From NCBI GenBank assembly GCA_017436305.1, contig JAFSDJ010000036.1, positions 1 to 33,732 on the forward strand: DNA of 33,732 bases, written 5' to 3'. Origin of the DNA: Lachnospiraceae bacterium. GTDB lineage: Bacteria > Bacillota > Clostridia > Lachnospirales > Lachnospiraceae. Below, piece by piece: positions 8,166 through 16,053 of the stretch. Positions within the stretch are counted from its first letter, which is position 1, and every line of letters begins with the position of its first letter. The notes beneath the pieces are model-generated. The model was not told where the DNA came from. It saw only the letters and a program-made list of their open reading frames with translations, and ran no database searches. The translations under genes were made by a program, and so were the position numbers.

Positions 8166-9572
8166 ATGGCAGAGAAAAAACCGATTAAAATTACGGAAAC
8201 AATATTACGTGATGCACACCAGTCTTTAATCGCAACAAGAATGCCAACCGAACTGATGCTTCCTATCTTAGATAAGATGGATAAAGTAGGTTATCATTCC
8301 ATTGAATGCTGGGGCGGTGCAACATTTGATGCTTCCCTTCGTTTCTTAAAAGAAGATCCATGGGAAAGACTTAGAAAAATCAAAGATGGTGTTAAAAATA
8401 CAAAGCTTCAGATGTTATTCAGAGGTCAGAATATTTTAGGATACCGTCATTATGCTGATGATGTGGTAGAATACTTTGTACAGAAATCTATCGCAAATGG
8501 TATTGATATTATTCGTATTTTTGACTGCTTAAATGATATTCGTAATTTAGAAACAGCAGTTAAAGCTACAAATAAAGAAGGTGGTCATGCTCAAATCGCT
8601 CTTTCTTATACATTAGGTGATGCTTATACATTAGATTACTGGAAAGATATGGCTAAGAGAGTAGAAGATATGGGAGCTAACTCTTTATGTATTAAGGATA
8701 TGGCAGGTTTATTAGTACCTTACAAAGCAACCGAATTAGTAACTGCTTTAAAGAGTGCTACAAAACTTCCGGTTCAGTTACATACACACTATACTTCCGG
8801 TGTAGCTGGTATGACATACTTAAAAGCTGTAGAAGCTGGTGTTGATGTTATTGACTGTGCAATGAGTCCATTAGCTATGGGTACTTCACAGCCTGCAACA
8901 GAAGTTATGGTTGAAACTTTCAAAGGAACTCCTTATGATACCGGTTTTGATCAGAACTTACTTGCAGAAATCGCAGATTACTTCAGACCATACAGAGACG
9001 AATGTCTTGCTAACGGATTATTGAATCCAAAGGTTATGGGTGTTGATATTAAGACATTATTATATCAGGTACCAGGCGGTATGTTATCTAACATGGTTTC
9101 ACAGTTAAAAGAACAGAACGCAGAAGATAAGTACTATGATGTATTACAGGAAATCCCAAGAGTTCGTAAAGACCTTGGTGAACCGCCACTTGTAACACCT
9201 TCTTCACAGATCGTTGGTACACAGGCTGTATTTAACGTACTTATGGGAGAACGTTACAAAATGGCTACAAAAGAAACAAAAGCTGTACTCCGTGGCGAAT
9301 ATGGTCAGACAGTTAAGCCGTTTAATAAAGAGGTTCAGGATAAAGTTATTCCAGGCGAAAAGGTTATTACCTGTCGTCCGGCTGATTTATTAGAGAATGA
9401 ACTTGATAAGATTGAAGGCGAAATGAAAGAATGGAAGCAACAAGATGAAGATGTATTATCATATGCATTATTCCCACAGGTTGCTACTGACTTCTTCAAA
9501 TACCGTCAGGCACAACAGGAAAAGGTTGATGTCTCTGTAGCTGATACAAAGAATGGAGCTTATCCGGTGTAA
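8166..9572 (+). CDS. OadA/transcarboxylase 5S-like carboxyltransferase (pyruvate/oxaloacetate type) without biotin domain
   Basis: A 468-residue TIM-barrel carboxyltransferase interconverting pyruvate plus carboxybiotin and oxaloacetate. It carries 'ETILRDAHQSLIATRM' (metal-site Asp16), 'IKDMAG' (Lys177, the carbamylated lysine position of the family) and 'QLHTHYTSG' (His206 and His208, metal ligands). The conserved PYC/OADA C-terminal domain follows to about residue 440. Full OadA (about 590 residues) ends in a biotinyl domain; that domain is absent here, so the separate 129-residue carrier must serve it. The pairing with an acyl-CoA-type carboxyltransferase recalls the 5S/12S/1.3S transcarboxylase of propionibacteria. 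AGGAGGA precedes ATG 8166 and a terminator follows. Confidence 0.93.
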   Translation: MAEKKPIKITETILRDAHQSLIATRMPTELMLPILDKMDKVGYHSIECWGGATFDASLRFLKEDPWERLRKIKDGVKNTKLQMLFRGQNILGYRHYADDVVEYFVQKSIANGIDIIRIFDCLNDIRNLETAVKATNKEGGHAQIALSYTLGDAYTLDYWKDMAKRVEDMGANSLCIKDMAGLLVPYKATELVTALKSATKLPVQLHTHYTSGVAGMTYLKAVEAGVDVIDCAMSPLAMGTSQPATEVMVETFKGTPYDTGFDQNLLAEIADYFRPYRDECLANGLLNPKVMGVDIKTLLYQVPGGMLSNMVSQLKEQNAEDKYYDVLQEIPRVRKDLGEPPLVTPSSQIVGTQAVFNVLMGERYKMATKETKAVLRGEYGQTVKPFNKEVQDKVIPGEKVITCRPADLLENELDKIEGEMKEWKQQDEDVLSYALFPQVATDFFKYRQAQQEKVDVSVADTKNGAYPV

Positions 9573-9596
9573 GTTCAAGTTAAAGAGATAGTAAAT

Positions 9597-9634
9597 ATCC
9601 CCGACTATGAGTTTTCTTAGTTGGGGATGTTTTG
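9597..9634 (+). terminator. Rho-independent terminator of the carboxyltransferase operon
   Basis: ATCCCCGACT and AGTTGGGGAT form a 10-bp stem with one G-T pair around a 12-nt loop, followed by TGTTTTG. It closes the five-gene operon. Confidence 0.8.
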
Positions 9635-9705
9635 TTCTATAGGATTAGGGTTTAAAAGTGTAGTGTAAGAATACATAATAAAACAGCAGGATAGGAGAGT
9701 AAATC

Positions 9706-10146
9706 ATGACCGAAATAGTCAAAAAGGAAATCAAACCATATGAAAGAGGCGTCCATTATTACGAAACAGATCAGATGGGAATTGTACATCATTCTAATTA
9801 TATTCGCTGGTTTGAGGAGGCCAGAACAGACTTTTTATGTCAGATTGGTTTACCTTATGACGAGATAGAACGCAAGGGAATTATGGTTCCGGTGTTGGGA
9901 GCGTCCTGTAAATATAAAAAGGCTATTTGCTTTGGAGATAATTTTTTAATTCATCTGAAGATTACCTTTTTTAACGGCGTCCGTTTTAAAGTGACTTACG
10001 CGGTCAATGACAAAGAAACAGGCGAACTTCATGCCACAGGCGAAACAGAACACGGATTTGTCAACAGCAACATGGTTCCAATAAGAATGAGAAAGGAATA
10101 CCCGGATATGTACGAAACGATGGCAGCTTATGTTGAGACAGAGTAA
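9706..10146 (+). CDS. Acyl-CoA thioesterase, 4HBT/YbgC hotdog family
   Basis: A 146-residue single-hotdog thioesterase. The N-terminal signature 'HYYETDQMGIVHHSNYIRWF' carries the catalytic-type Asp22 and the following His-Ser-Asn-Tyr segment of 4-hydroxybenzoyl-CoA thioesterase/YbgC proteins. The length matches the family (about 130-150). It would hydrolyse short or medium acyl-CoA or acyl-ACP thioesters in the cytoplasm; the substrate cannot be read from sequence. It stands alone, with AGGAGAG before ATG 9706, and may be monocistronic. Confidence 0.9.
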   Translation: MTEIVKKEIKPYERGVHYYETDQMGIVHHSNYIRWFEEARTDFLCQIGLPYDEIERKGIMVPVLGASCKYKKAICFGDNFLIHLKITFFNGVRFKVTYAVNDKETGELHATGETEHGFVNSNMVPIRMRKEYPDMYETMAAYVETE

Positions 10147-10249
10147 ACAAAACTTCTTATAAAAAGTACCAATACAGTAACGCCCCCAAAAAGGCTCCTC
10201 CCCAAATAACAAACAAGCCCTCCAAACAGGAAAAGCTTACCAATAACCA

Positions 10250-10336
10250 GCCCAAGCCCTGCTTTGGCTGTCTCTGAGCAAACCTTGACAACGGGTGTTG
10301 TAGGTTGCGAAGAGACAGTCTAAGCAGGGCTTGGGC
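10250..10336. repeat. Long imperfect palindrome (about 87 bases)
   Basis: The left arm 10250-10275 and right arm 10311-10336 are 26 bases each and pair with about two mismatches; 'GCCCAAGCCCTGCTT' and 'AAGCAGGGCTTGGGC' pair perfectly at the base. Inside, GCAAACC (10278-10284) pairs with GGTTGC with one bulge, and ACAAC with GTTGT. The whole folds into one long GC-rich stem. No T tract follows, so it is not a standard terminator. The rest of the 10147-10491 gap holds a promoter and operator-like site; 10147-10249 shows nothing I recognise. Confidence 0.85.
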
Positions 10337-10371
10337 GTTCTAATAACAGTATCCTAACAAACATTTTTGAG

Positions 10372-10400
10372 TTGACATAATATTTATTTTATATTAAAAT
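10372..10400 (+). promoter_or_regulatory. Promoter of the TetR-family regulator gene
   Basis: TTGACA (10372-10377) and TAAAAT (10395-10400) lie exactly 17 bases apart, about 90 bases before the TetR start. The -35 is a perfect consensus match. Confidence 0.7.
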
Positions 10401-10429
10401 AACATGTGTGTGATAACGCATGTTATTTT
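10396..10429. promoter_or_regulatory. Inverted repeat over the -10/start region, possible TetR operator
   Basis: AAAATAACATG (10396-10406) and CATGTTATTTT (10419-10429) are perfect 11-bp inverted repeats with a 12-base spacer, beginning inside the -10 hexamer. A site in this position would block its own promoter if bound by the TetR-like product, as is common in that family. The right arm continues into a T-rich run, so an attenuator hairpin is the alternative. Confidence 0.5.
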
Positions 10430-10491
10430 TTATATTTTTTTACTTACAAAATAAAACCACCAAAAGAACTAAGAGAAAGGGCAGAACATAT

Positions 10492-11043
10492 ATGGCAAGG
10501 AAAGAAACAACAACAAGAGCAGATATTGTGAGAGCAGCTTTTGAAATTACAAAAGAAGAAGGTCATGGAATGCTGACAGCAAGAAGACTGGCGGCGAAAA
10601 TTGGATGTTCTACCCAGCCTATTTTTCGTGTATATAAAAATATGGACGAGCTTTATGCACAGGTTTATGATGAAGTTATCGAATATTTTTCCGTATTTTG
10701 TGAGGAATTTCCGCAAGTGGACAGTACTCCATTTATAAATTTAGGAATGGCTTATATTAAATTTGCCGAAGTACAGCCTAATTTATTTGAAGTGTTGTTT
10801 CTGTCAAAAAGCAGATATGGGAAAAGCTTATATGAATTGTTAAATGGTAAAAATGGCTCTTTAGTGAAAGAGATTAATAAAGCAAAGCTGGCTGGAGCAA
10901 AAAGTCCGAGCCAGTTATTTATGCAAATGTGGATTTTTATTCATGGAGCAGCCTGTATGGTTATTACCGGAGATTATGATCTGGATGAAGCAGAAACATT
11001 GAATTTGTTAAAAGCATCATACAAGGCATACTATCAGGCATAG
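10492..11043 (+). CDS. TetR/AcrR-family transcriptional regulator
   Basis: A 183-residue regulator. Residues about 10-56 form a TetR-type helix-turn-helix, with 'ADIVRAAFEITKEEGHGMLT' leading into 'ARRLAAKIGCSTQPIFRVYK'. The rest is an all-helical ligand-binding or dimer region that I cannot assign to a ligand. ATG 10492 is preferred because GAGAAAGGG precedes it; an in-frame codon at 10420 lies in the right arm of the operator-like repeat. A promoter and inverted repeat just upstream suggest autoregulation. The next gene, an RpiR regulator, begins 12 bases downstream, so the two are probably co-transcribed. Confidence 0.88.
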   Translation: MARKETTTRADIVRAAFEITKEEGHGMLTARRLAAKIGCSTQPIFRVYKNMDELYAQVYDEVIEYFSVFCEEFPQVDSTPFINLGMAYIKFAEVQPNLFEVLFLSKSRYGKSLYELLNGKNGSLVKEINKAKLAGAKSPSQLFMQMWIFIHGAACMVITGDYDLDEAETLNLLKASYKAYYQA

Positions 11044-11055
11044 TGGAGGTAATTT

Positions 11056-11988
11056 ATGGAAAATCAAAATGATATTATTACCAGAATAAATGAAAAGTTC
11101 GGAACCATGAGTAAAAGTCATAAGGCAATTGCAGCATTTATTACAGATCATTATGACCAGGCGGTTTTTATGACTGCTGCAAAGCTTGGAAAAACATTGG
11201 GAATCAGCGAATCCACAGTAGTACGTTTTGCATCAGGACTTGGTTATGACGGATATCCTGAATTTCAGAAAGCGTTGGAAAACTGGGTAAAGAATAAATT
11301 AAATTCTGTACAAAAAATAGATGCAAAATACGGAAAAAGTACCCAATCAGAAATTTTAACCTCGGTACTGACTTCTGATATGAATAAAATTGCAGATACA
11401 ATCGAAAATTTAGATCCCGTTGCTTTTGAAACAGCAGTAGATACTATACTGGCAGCAAAGCATGTTTATATTGTGGGAATCAGAAGCTGTGAACCTTTGG
11501 CAGATTTCTTAAGCTTTTATCTTACAATGATACGTGGGGATGTTATCTTAGTTAGAACAACCTCGGTAAGTGAAACTTTTGAACAGATGATCAGAGTCAA
11601 TGAAGAAGACGTAGTAATCGGTATTAGTTTTCCAAGATATTCCATGAGAACCTTAAAAGCCATGGAATTTGCAAAAGACAGAAATGCCAGGGTAATTACT
11701 ATTACTGATACGGTACATTCTCCCATGAATATGTATTCTTCCTGTAATTTATTGGCAAGAAGTGATATGGTTTCCATTGTAGACTCCCTTGTAGCCCCGC
11801 TTAGTGTTATTAATGCGCTTGTAGTGGCACTTTGCTTAAAATGTCCTAATGATGTGAAAGCAAATCTGGAAGAACTGGAACGTGCATGGGGCAATTATCA
11901 GGTTTATTTAAATGATGAAATTGACTTTATCGACGAGGAAACAATGTTAAAAAATCCTCTCACAAAGGAAGAAATAAAACATGAGTAA
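11056..11988 (+). CDS. MurR/RpiR-family transcriptional regulator (HTH plus SIS)
   Basis: A 310-residue regulator with an N-terminal RpiR-type helix-turn-helix (about 1-80; 'KLGKTLGISESTVVRFASGL') and a C-terminal SIS sugar-phosphate-binding domain (about 120-260; 'AAKHVYIVGIRSCEPLADFL'). Members sense phosphosugars and control sugar or cell-wall sugar genes. No sugar operon is adjacent, so its target is not evident. GGAGG precedes ATG 11056. The last 8 bases overlap the next gene, which indicates translational coupling. Confidence 0.92.
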   Translation: MENQNDIITRINEKFGTMSKSHKAIAAFITDHYDQAVFMTAAKLGKTLGISESTVVRFASGLGYDGYPEFQKALENWVKNKLNSVQKIDAKYGKSTQSEILTSVLTSDMNKIADTIENLDPVAFETAVDTILAAKHVYIVGIRSCEPLADFLSFYLTMIRGDVILVRTTSVSETFEQMIRVNEEDVVIGISFPRYSMRTLKAMEFAKDRNARVITITDTVHSPMNMYSSCNLLARSDMVSIVDSLVAPLSVINALVVALCLKCPNDVKANLEELERAWGNYQVYLNDEIDFIDEETMLKNPLTKEEIKHE

Positions 11989-13246
11989 AATTTGTATTGT
12001 AGGTGGCGGACCAGCCGGAATGATAGCGGGAGTTTTTGCTGCAAGAGAAGGCGGTAAAGTTACTTTAATTGAGCAAAATGAGAAGCTTGGAAAAAAACTT
12101 TTTATTACAGGAAAAGGCAGATGTAATGTAACAAATGCCTGTGAAGTGGAAGAGTTATTTTCCGGCATGATAACAAATGAAAAGTTTATGTACAGCGGTT
12201 TTTATGGGTTTGATAATCAGAGTGTCATGAACTTTTTTGAAGAACTGGGAGTTCCTTTGAAAATAGAAAGAGGTAATCGGGTATTCCCTGTTTCAGATCA
12301 TTCATCGGATATTATTAAGGCTTTACAATATGAGCTTAGAAGACTTGGAGTAGAGGTTTTACTAAATACCAAAGTAAAGGATTTACAAATATATAATGCT
12401 TTAGGTTTAAACGGAGAAGCAAACAGTAAGCCAAGGGTAACCGGTGTAGTACTTGATGATGGAACTATTATAAAAGCCGATAAAGTACTTCTTGCCACAG
12501 GTGGAATTTCATACCCAACAACGGGTGCTACCGGAGATGGACATAAAATGGCAAAGAACGCAGGACATAAAGTAACAGAACTTTATCCGGCCTTGGTGCC
12601 TTTAGAGATAAAGGAAAAATGGTGTCATCAGTTACAGGGGTTGTCTTTAAAAAATGTATCAGCCAGAGTAAAACAAGGGAAAAAAGTGCTTTATGAAGGT
12701 TTTGGTGAAATGCTTTTTACCCACTACGGAGTCAGTGGTCCTTTAATGTTAACAGCCAGTAGTTTTCTAACCAAAAAGCTAGACCAGCCGGCAGAACTGA
12801 TTTTAGATTTAAAGCCGGCACTTTCTGAAAAACAGTTGGACGACAGACTGATTCGAGAATTTGAAGCAAATTATAATAAACAGTTTAAAAATATTTTGGG
12901 AAGCCTTTTTCCCGCTAAATTGATACCAGTTATGATAGATTTATCACCAATTTCGGCTGAAAAAAGATGCAATGAAATTTCCAAGGAAGAAAGAAAAAAA
13001 TTCTTGGAGCTTATTAAGCATTTTACTATGACTATTATGGGAACAAGAGATTTTAAGGAAGCTATTATTACCCAGGGTGGATTACATGTAAAAGAAATAA
13101 ATCCATCTACTATGGAATCAAAAAAAGTTAGCGGCCTATACGCTGCGGGAGAGTTGCTTGATTTAGATGCCGTAACGGGCGGATTTAATTTGCAGATTGC
13201 CTGGTCCACCGGATATCTGGCAGGCTTGGCAATGAGTGAAGGATAA
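11981..13246 (+). CDS. HI0933/BaiN-type NAD(P)/FAD-dependent oxidoreductase
   Basis: A 421-residue flavoprotein. The N-terminus has a Rossmann FAD motif, 'IVGGGPAGMIAG', then 'LGKKLFITGKGRCNVTNAC', characteristic of the HI0933 family. A second nucleotide-binding-type segment near residues 165-185 contains 'LATGGISYPTTGATGDG'. The C-terminus has 'AGELLDLDAVTGGFNLQIAW'. The family is widespread in Clostridia but the substrate of most members is unknown; one relative (BaiN) has been linked to bile-acid reduction, which cannot be inferred here. It is the third gene of a tightly packed set and is followed by cmk. Confidence 0.92.
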   Translation: MSKICIVGGGPAGMIAGVFAAREGGKVTLIEQNEKLGKKLFITGKGRCNVTNACEVEELFSGMITNEKFMYSGFYGFDNQSVMNFFEELGVPLKIERGNRVFPVSDHSSDIIKALQYELRRLGVEVLLNTKVKDLQIYNALGLNGEANSKPRVTGVVLDDGTIIKADKVLLATGGISYPTTGATGDGHKMAKNAGHKVTELYPALVPLEIKEKWCHQLQGLSLKNVSARVKQGKKVLYEGFGEMLFTHYGVSGPLMLTASSFLTKKLDQPAELILDLKPALSEKQLDDRLIREFEANYNKQFKNILGSLFPAKLIPVMIDLSPISAEKRCNEISKEERKKFLELIKHFTMTIMGTRDFKEAIITQGGLHVKEINPSTMESKKVSGLYAAGELLDLDAVTGGFNLQIAWSTGYLAGLAMSEG

Positions 13247-13319
13247 AAGGAACTGTTCGATAGAAAGAAATACCGGAAACCAGTGGTCAGGAAGAAAAAA
13301 AGAAAGGTTGGAGCATAAA

Positions 13320-13976
13320 ATGAGTTATAGTATTGCAATTGATGGGCCTGCCGGAGCAGGTAAGAGTACTATTGCAAAGAAGATTGCAAAGAAAAAAGGA
13401 TTTATATATGTAGATACAGGTGCAATGTACCGCGCAATGGCACTTTATTTAATCAGAAAAGGAATTAAACCTTCTGAATCAGAAAAGATAAGTAAGGCAT
13501 GCAAAGATGCCGATATTACAATCAGCTATGAAAATGACGAGCAGATTGTGTGGCTTAACGGAGAAAATGTAAATCCATATCTTAGAACTGAAGAAGTTGG
13601 AAATATGGCTTCTGCAAGTTCTGTTAATAAAGATGTACGGATAAAACTTGTTGAGCTTCAGCAAAAGTTAGCCGCTACTAACCAGGTTGTAATGGATGGA
13701 AGAGATATTGGCACCTGTGTACTTCCTGATGCAGATGTAAAGGTATACTTAACAGCCAGCTCCAAAGTCAGGGCAAAACGTAGATATGATGAACTAACGG
13801 CAAAGGGAGAAGCTTGTGATATTGACGCTATTGAGAAGGATATTATTGAGCGTGATGAAAGAGATATGACAAGGGAAATGTCTCCATTAAAGCAGGCTGA
13901 GGATGCTACTTTAGTGGATAGTTCAGACATGGATATTGAACAGGTTGTGGAAGCAATTCTTGGTTTGTGTAAGTAG
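13320..13976 (+). CDS. cmk: (d)CMP kinase
   Basis: A 218-residue cytidylate kinase that phosphorylates CMP and dCMP with ATP for nucleotide recycling. It shows the P-loop 'IDGPAGAGKSTIAKKIAKKK', 'YVDTGAMYRAMALY' for nucleotide recognition, 'DGRDIGTCVLPDADVKVYLT', and the LID-region arginines in 'RDERDMTREMSPL'. The start at ATG 13320 has an AAGGTTGGAG site; an upstream in-frame ATG at 13236 would overlap the previous gene. The order flavoprotein, cmk, ispH, S1 protein is a recurrent clostridial neighbourhood. Confidence 0.96.
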   Translation: MSYSIAIDGPAGAGKSTIAKKIAKKKGFIYVDTGAMYRAMALYLIRKGIKPSESEKISKACKDADITISYENDEQIVWLNGENVNPYLRTEEVGNMASASSVNKDVRIKLVELQQKLAATNQVVMDGRDIGTCVLPDADVKVYLTASSKVRAKRRYDELTAKGEACDIDAIEKDIIERDERDMTREMSPLKQAEDATLVDSSDMDIEQVVEAILGLCK

Positions 13977-14051
13977 AACTGGATTAAATTGAAAAGTGCG
14001 AATTTGAAGTAAAGTATTTTGAGAAAATAGAAGATCAGAAAGGAAAAAAGC

Positions 14052-14900
14052 ATGGAAGTAAAAACCGCAAAAACAGCAGGGTTCTGCTTTGGAGTAAAAA
14101 GAGCAGTAGAACAGGTTTACGAACAGATTGCAAAAGGCGGGAAAATTTATACACTAGGCCCGATTATCCATAACGATGAAGTTGTAAAGGATCTTGAAAA
14201 AAAGGGCGTTACAGTATGTGGAGGCTTAGAAGATTTAAAAACAAAAGAAGAAGGAACTGTTATTATCCGTTCTCATGGTGTGGAAAAGAGGGTTTATGAT
14301 GAAATCGAAAGACTGGGATTTACCCTAATTGATGCAACCTGTCCTTTTGTAAAAAAGATTCATAGAATTGTGGAAGAAGAAAGTAAGAAGGGAAACCATA
14401 TTATTATTATAGGAAGTGCAAACCACCCGGAAGTAGAAGGAATTATGGGCTGGGCAAAAGGTGATGTTACCGTAATTGGAACCAAAGAAGAAATGGAAAA
14501 TTTCACGATGGAACAGGGAAAAAAAGCCTGTATTGTTTCCCAGACGACATTTAATTACAATAAATTTCAAGAATTGGTTGAAATTTTTCAAAAAAAAGGT
14601 TATGATGATATTGTTGTGAATACCATATGTAACGCAACAGAGGAGAGACAAACTCAGGCAAGGGAGATTGCCAGAGAAGTAGATGTTATGATAGTGATAG
14701 GCGGTACTCATAGTTCCAATACGCGCAAACTTTACGAGATTTGCAAGGAAGAATGTGAGAACACTTATTTTATACAAACACTGAGCGATTTAGAGAAGGA
14801 ACAGATCGGGTCCGCAAGTTCGGTGGGAATTACCGCAGGGGCATCCACCCCAAATAATATTATTGAGGAGGTTCAAAATTATGTCAGAATTAACTTTTGA
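14052..14900 (+). CDS. ispH: 4-hydroxy-3-methylbut-2-enyl diphosphate reductase
   Basis: A 282-residue IspH (LytB), the last enzyme of the MEP pathway. It reduces HMBPP to IPP and DMAPP with a [4Fe-4S] cluster. The three cluster cysteines are present: Cys12 ('GFCFGVKRAV'), Cys96 ('DATCPFVKK') and Cys193 ('NTICNATEERQ'). The substrate-binding 'RSHGV' and 'GSANHPEVEG' segments are also present. In many Clostridia IspH is fused to S1 domains in one polypeptide. Here the reading frame stops, and the S1 gene begins in another frame 20 bases before the stop, so the two are split but coupled. Confidence 0.97.
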   Translation: MEVKTAKTAGFCFGVKRAVEQVYEQIAKGGKIYTLGPIIHNDEVVKDLEKKGVTVCGGLEDLKTKEEGTVIIRSHGVEKRVYDEIERLGFTLIDATCPFVKKIHRIVEEESKKGNHIIIIGSANHPEVEGIMGWAKGDVTVIGTKEEMENFTMEQGKKACIVSQTTFNYNKFQELVEIFQKKGYDDIVVNTICNATEERQTQAREIAREVDVMIVIGGTHSSNTRKLYEICKEECENTYFIQTLSDLEKEQIGSASSVGITAGASTPNNIIEEVQNYVRINF

Positions 14901-16035
14901 ACAAATGTTGGAAGGATCATTAAAAACAATTAAGAATGGAGATGTAATCGAAGGTACAGTCATAGATGTAAAGTCAGACGAAGCTATCCTGAATATTGGA
15001 TATAAATCAGACGGTATTCTTACAAGAAATGAATATACAAACGAACCGAATGCTGATTTGACAACTATCCTGACACCAGGTGATACATTAGAAGTAAAAG
15101 TTGTAAAAGTAAACGATGGAGAAGGACAGGTTCTTCTTTCATACAAACGTCTTGCAGCTGAAAAAGGAAACAAGAGAATTCAGGAAGCATTTGAAAACAA
15201 AGAAGTATTAACAGCAAAAGTTGCTCAGGTTTTAGAAGGCGGCTTAAGTGTTGTTGTTGATGAAGTTCGTATTTTTATTCCGGCTAGCTTAGTATCTAAC
15301 GTATATGAAAAAGATTTATCAGGCTATGCAGGAAAAGAAATTGAATTTGTTGTAACAGAGTACAATCCAAAGAGAAGAAGATACATTGGCGACCGCAAGC
15401 AGCTTTTAGTTGCTAAGAAAGCAGAAATGCAGAAAGAATTATTAGAAAGAATCAAAGAGGGCGATGTAGTAGAAGGTACTGTTAAGAATGTAACAGACTT
15501 TGGTGCATTCATTGATTTAGGTGGTGTTGACGGATTACTCCACATTTCAGAGATGTCATGGGGCCGTGTTGAAAATCCAAAGAAAAATTTCAAGGTAGGA
15601 CAAGTTTTAAATGTTCTTATTAAAGAAATTGAAGGCACAAAGATTGCGCTTAGCTTAAAATTTGACGAATTAAATCCTTGGAAGGACGCGGAAAAGAAAT
15701 ATGCAGTTGGCGATACAGTAACAGGTACTGTAGCAAGAATGACTGATTTTGGTGCTTTTGTTGAATTAGAAGCAGGTGTAGATGCACTTTTACATGTATC
15801 TCAGATTTCTAAAGAACACATTGAAAAACCAGCTGATGTTTTAACAATTGGACAGGAAGTAACAGCTAAAATTGTTGACTTCAACGAAGCTGACAAGAAA
15901 ATCAGCTTAAGTGTAAAAGCTTTATTTGCTCCTGAACCAGTTGAAGCAAAAGAAGAAGTAGAAGATGACGCAGATGTTGTATCTGTTGATATTGATGCAG
16001 TAATCGCAGCAGAGGCAGAGGCTTCAGAAGAATAA
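14881..16035 (+). CDS. S1 RNA-binding domain protein (ribosomal protein S1-like)
   Basis: A 384-residue protein with four S1 OB-fold repeats: about residues 15-90, 98-175, 190-262 and 274-350. The last two are the most canonical ('GTVKNVTDFGAFIDLGGVDG' and 'GTVARMTDFGAFVELEAGVD'). A short acidic tail follows. It corresponds to the S1 protein that helps place mRNA on the ribosome, in the four-domain form seen in Firmicutes. GAGGAGG lies inside the ispH coding region, 8 bases before ATG 14881, and the start overlaps the end of ispH by 20 bases. A continuous IspH-S1 fusion is the usual arrangement in relatives. Confidence 0.92.
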   Translation: MSELTFEQMLEGSLKTIKNGDVIEGTVIDVKSDEAILNIGYKSDGILTRNEYTNEPNADLTTILTPGDTLEVKVVKVNDGEGQVLLSYKRLAAEKGNKRIQEAFENKEVLTAKVAQVLEGGLSVVVDEVRIFIPASLVSNVYEKDLSGYAGKEIEFVVTEYNPKRRRYIGDRKQLLVAKKAEMQKELLERIKEGDVVEGTVKNVTDFGAFIDLGGVDGLLHISEMSWGRVENPKKNFKVGQVLNVLIKEIEGTKIALSLKFDELNPWKDAEKKYAVGDTVTGTVARMTDFGAFVELEAGVDALLHVSQISKEHIEKPADVLTIGQEVTAKIVDFNEADKKISLSVKALFAPEPVEAKEEVEDDADVVSVDIDAVIAAEAEASEE

Positions 16036-16053
16036 AAAAAGGCGGGTGTTTTA

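Noticed and set aside
14325-14777. 150-codon minus-strand frame opposite ispH
   Set aside because: ispH is unmistakable with all three cluster cysteines; the opposite frame has no start signal or motif.
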